Assembly (NCBI RefSeq): GCF_018324205.1
Contig: NZ_AP023356.1
Span: forward strand, 8,686,501 to 8,750,500
From: Actinoplanes ianthinogenes
GTDB lineage: Bacteria > Actinomycetota > Actinomycetes > Mycobacteriales > Micromonosporaceae
DNA: 64,000 bases
Direction of reading: 5' to 3'
In this document: one piece after another, positions 61,679-64,000 of the stretch
How positions within the stretch are numbered: the stretch's first letter is position 1
How the letters are laid out: each line of letters opens with the position of its first letter
Program-made: the position numbers and the translations under genes
Notes under the pieces: generated by a model
What the model saw: only the letters and a program-made list of their open reading frames with translations
Database searches by the model: none
What the model was told of the DNA's origin: nothing

Positions 61679-62305
61679 CTAACGGTCGTCCCGCGGGTCG
61701 ATGGTCTCGTTGATGGCGCGTTCGAGAGCCGCTTGCTGGCGTGCCGAGTCGTTGGCGGCGCGGTCGGCCGCCGCGGAGTCGCGGTCGGCACCCGCCGCCA
61801 CCCGGTCACGGTCGGCGGCCGCCCGATCGCCGGCCGCGGCCGAGCGGGCGTCCCGAACGTGATCCAGGTAGTCGCGGAAGGCGGCCCGATCGCCGGCCGC
61901 GGCCGAGCGGGCGTCCCGAACGTGATCCAGGTAGTCGCGGAAGGCGGCCCGGTCGGCGGTCGCCTGTTCGCGGTCCGTGGCCGCGGCATCGCGGTCGGCT
62001 GCGGCCTGCTGCCACAACTCGGACAGTCGCTCCGGGTGCGCTGCCGCCGACTGCTCGCGCCGGTGGGCGGCTTCCGCGCGATCGGCCGCCCTCCGATCAC
62101 GATGCTCGGCCGCTCGCAGCCGGTCCCGTGCGGCCCGGTGTGCCTGCTGCCCGGTGTCGTCGCGGGCGGTCGCCGCGCGATCGCGGGTCCGGGCGTCCTC
62201 GTCGCGATCGTGTGCCACCGTGTCCCGGACCTCAGCGGCATCGTCGCGTGCTTGTCCGGCCCGGTCCCGGTCGTCCGGGCCGTCCACGCCGTATCGCGCC
62301 ACCAT
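61679..62305 (-). CDS. Asp/Arg/Ala-rich coiled-coil-like protein
   Basis: A 208-residue, extremely charged protein with dense DR and AADRD repeats (DRDRAGQARDDAAEVRD, RAAADRDRVAAGADRD) and few hydrophobic residues. It should be one long helix or coiled coil. A perfect 21-residue duplication (FRDYLDHVRDARS motif) is encoded by a 63-bp DNA repeat. No catalytic motif is present. ATG 62305, preceded by GGAGAGA. Similar segments occur beside signalling domains in actinomycetes; function unknown. It is divergent from a TetR gene (134 bp). Confidence 0.7.
   Translation of the reverse strand: MVARYGVDGPDDRDRAGQARDDAAEVRDTVAHDRDEDARTRDRAATARDDTGQQAHRAARDRLRAAEHRDRRAADRAEAAHRREQSAAAHPERLSELWQQAAADRDAAATDREQATADRAAFRDYLDHVRDARSAAAGDRAAFRDYLDHVRDARSAAAGDRAAADRDRVAAGADRDSAAADRAANDSARQQAALERAINETIDPRDDR
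61821..61946. repeat. Perfect 63-bp tandem duplication
   Basis: Two identical 63-bp copies (61821-61883 and 61884-61946) inside the charged protein gene. There are no differences even at silent sites, so the duplication is recent; it keeps the frame and adds 21 residues. Confidence 0.9.
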
Positions 62306-62439
62306 GGGCCCATTCTCTCCCCGGCAGGGGCTTCCGGCGAAGCACCGCACACCCATGAGGCGGCAATCTTCGAAGGGTTGCTGATCCGGAGCGGTCTCGT
62401 GCCGGAGAGCGGATCGGGTCCTGAGTAAGCTGGCGCGCC

Positions 62440-63030
62440 ATGGAACCCGCTCTCTCCTACCGTGACGCCAACCGGGCCAGGCTGCGCAACACCCTGGTGT
62501 CCGCGGCCCGGGAGCTGGCCGTCGCCAACGGCTGGGACCGGGTGCGGATGGCCGATGTGGCGCGTGCCGCCGGGGTCAGCCGGCAGACCGTCTACAACGA
62601 GTTCAGCACCCGGGGCGGGCTGGCCGAGGCGCTCGCGGTGCGCGAGATCGACGCGTTCACCGCCGCGGTCCGGGCCCGGTTGCACGAGCACGGCGGTGAC
62701 GTCCGCGCGGCCGGACACGCGGCGATCCTGCACACGCTGCGCGAGGCCGCCGGTAACCCGCTGATCAAGGCGATCCTGACCGGCGGGCCGGGCGACGCCG
62801 ACGAGCTGCTGCCCTACCTCACCACCCGCTCCGACCTGCTGCTCGCCGCGGCCTGCGCGGTGATCGAGGAGTGGGCGGCCGCCACTGTTCCGGACACCGA
62901 TCCGGCAACGACGAAGCTGGCCGGTGAGTCCATCGTCCGCCTCACCGTCAGTCACATCATGCTGCCGACCGCATCCCCCGAGCTCACGGCGGACGCCCTG
63001 GCCGAGGTCTTCACTCGCCTGATGAGCTGA
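62440..63030 (+). CDS. TetR-family regulator
   Basis: A 196-residue TetR protein with HTH MADVARAAGVSRQTVYNEF and a typical helical ligand domain (LLAAACAVIEEWAAATV). ATG 62440. Possible targets are itself or the divergent charged protein; no clear palindrome was found in the 134-bp gap. Its last 20 bp overlap the 3' end of the opposing small gene. Confidence 0.9.
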   Translation: MEPALSYRDANRARLRNTLVSAARELAVANGWDRVRMADVARAAGVSRQTVYNEFSTRGGLAEALAVREIDAFTAAVRARLHEHGGDVRAAGHAAILHTLREAAGNPLIKAILTGGPGDADELLPYLTTRSDLLLAAACAVIEEWAAATVPDTDPATTKLAGESIVRLTVSHIMLPTASPELTADALAEVFTRLMS

Positions 63031-63514
63031 TCTCGTCCGCACGGTCGGGCCGGCCCAGGCGGAACGGCATCGCGGGTGCGAAGTGCTCGATCTCGACCGT
63101 CTCGGAGTACGTGCCGTCCGGCTTCGTCTCGATCTTGTGGAAGGCGCGCTTGACCCCCTTGGTCCGCCAGAGATGCAGTCCGTACATCACCGCCGAGACG
63201 ATCAGCCCGACCTCGATCACCGGCATCTTGGTCTGCGCGTTGGTGATCGCCTGACGCACGGTCTCCGCCTGGCCCTCGTCGTACCAGAGCCAGCTCAGCA
63301 CCGCGAGTGCGGTGGCGGACAGTTCCTCCGGCGACGACCGCAGCGCGGTGGCCGCGGCTTCCGCCTCCACGGCGTACGACTCGTCGAGTTCGGCCCGCAT
63401 CTCGGCGGCCGAAAGGTCGTCGCTGAACTCGGCGACCGCGTAACGGGCGGCCTGCAGGATCGTCTCGCGGTCCGCCCGCTGGTCGGTGAGGAACGTGCTG
63501 AGGCTCGGGGTCAA
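63011..63514 (-). CDS. Small protein with one membrane segment, coupled to the CHAT gene
   Basis: A 167-residue protein starting at TTG 63514, with AGGAGA 6 nt upstream. The TTG overlaps the TGA of the CHAT gene (TTGA), so it is translationally coupled. The N-terminal two-thirds are acidic and helical (ETILQAARYAVAEFSDDLSA, LDESYAVEAEAAATALR); a hydrophobic stretch VIEVGLIVSAVMYGLHLW (about 105-122) could insert in a membrane; the tail has beta character (KIETKPDGTYSETVEIEHF). No family recognised. The coupling suggests it works with, or is a substrate of, the protease-like partner. Confidence 0.7.
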   Translation of the reverse strand: MTPSLSTFLTDQRADRETILQAARYAVAEFSDDLSAAEMRAELDESYAVEAEAAATALRSSPEELSATALAVLSWLWYDEGQAETVRQAITNAQTKMPVIEVGLIVSAVMYGLHLWRTKGVKRAFHKIETKPDGTYSETVEIEHFAPAMPFRLGRPDRADEISSSGE

Positions 63515-64000
63515 CGCCAATCTCCTTCGATCGAGAGCGAACGGGCGATCCACGGGGTCAGTCCGGACGCCTCGGCGGCGTCGCCGGCCGCGCGCACGGC
63601 GCCGGCCAGGGGCATGCCGGAGGCGTACAGGTCGATGGTGTGGTCCAGCAGCGCGGCGGTCGGGCCGGCCTGCACGTCCCAGGCCGGCGCCACCAGGGCA
63701 CGGACGCCGCTCCGGCGCAGGGCGGCGAAGATGCCCAGCCGGTCGCCCGCCGCCGTGGAGACCGCGGCCCGGCTCGAGCAGGCGGCCGAGAAGATCGTGG
63801 CGTGTGAGCCGGTGAGGTCGCGGCACTCCCGCCAGCCGAACCGGTGCGGCCGGCCGCGCGAGTGCGCGGCCAGCGAGCCGGCCATCGGCAGCGTGCCCGC
63901 GTGCGCGAGCATCAGGCACACCTCGTTCTCCTCCGGGCTGACGTAGCCGTGACAGAGGATCTTCACGATGTCGGTGTCCCGGAGCAGTTCGAGCAGCCAG
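63511..64000 (-). CDS. CHAT-domain (caspase-like) protein, C-terminal part
   Basis: The open frame runs off the window end; the 162 visible residues are the C-terminal half of a CHAT protease domain. The catalytic dyad is present as the His in ILCHGYVSPEE and the Cys in IFSAACSSRAA, followed by the conserved GVRALVAPAWDV strand. CHAT proteases are caspase relatives found in bacterial conflict and cell-death systems, often behind sensor domains. The N-terminal domains lie outside the window. Its stop overlaps the start of the small membrane-segment protein. Confidence 0.85.
   Translation of the reverse strand, partial: WLLELLRDTDIVKILCHGYVSPEENEVCLMLAHAGTLPMAGSLAAHSRGRPHRFGWRECRDLTGSHATIFSAACSSRAAVSTAAGDRLGIFAALRRSGVRALVAPAWDVQAGPTAALLDHTIDLYASGMPLAGAVRAAGDAAEASGLTPWIARSLSIEGDWR

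Overview
The window is very GC-rich DNA with dense genes, GTG and TTG starts, many ATGA stop/start overlaps, a mycothiol-type maleylpyruvate isomerase domain, a deazaflavin (F420)-type nitroreductase, a GAF-ANTAR regulator and a CebR-like operator. Together these indicate a filamentous actinobacterium. The style of the secreted proteins and regulators resembles Micromonosporaceae such as Actinoplanes; that placement is inference. There are no rRNA, tRNA, insertion-sequence, phage or CRISPR features, so this looks like chromosomal accessory or arm-like DNA.

Layout. 1-5 kb: a RibD-like reductase, an SDR, and a KaiC-like double ATPase followed by its histidine kinase. 5-13 kb: an MMPL exporter, a DUF4097/ribbon-helix-helix pair, a mycothiol-dependent isomerase-like protein, a fatty acid hydroxylase, a small secreted protein and a HEAT-repeat protein. 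13-19.7 kb: small redox enzymes (aldo/keto reductase, SDRs, medium-chain dehydrogenase), each next to a regulator (TetR, LysR, XRE/MmyB); one SDR is killed by an in-frame TGA. 19.6-32.7 kb: a surface block. It has a processive GT2 polysaccharide synthase, a HlyD-like adaptor and a GH81 lipoprotein in one operon, then a 1425-residue NHL/FN3 protein with a sortase signal, an RCC1-propeller secreted protein and a DUF3800-like protein. 32.7-39.4 kb: a GH63-like glycosidase, a secreted CBM20 protein, GAF-ANTAR, TetR, DUF427 and a 5'-truncated chemoreceptor-like protein.

39.6-48.3 kb is a six-gene operon: permease, two DUF1989 proteins, a biotin-dependent urea/guanidine carboxylase, allophanate hydrolase and the biotin transporter BioY. 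It ends at a strong hairpin and is best read as nitrogen scavenging from guanidine or urea, with its own cofactor supply. 48.4-55 kb: an EEP phosphatase, an ECF42-type sigma factor with its DGPF partner, an electrophile-responsive OYE/flavodoxin operon under MarR, a secreted haloperoxidase-like enzyme and the wreck of a GGDEF protein. 55-61.6 kb: sugar-acid and glycan use (SMP-30 lactonase, IlvD-type dehydratase, GH31 with two inserted CBM35-like modules, secreted nucleoside hydrolase). 61.7-64 kb: a charged repeat protein with a fresh 63-bp duplication, a TetR, and the 3' part of a CHAT-protease gene coupled to a small membrane-segment protein, cut by the window end.

The best candidates for something under-described are the GT2/adaptor/GH81 operon beside the sortase-anchored protein, the KaiC variant whose second phosphosite is Tyr, and the CHAT pair. 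Several genes are decayed (5.0, 15.2, 39.4 and 54.8 kb), and a dispersed hairpin family carrying GGTACGCCC sits in intergenic gaps.
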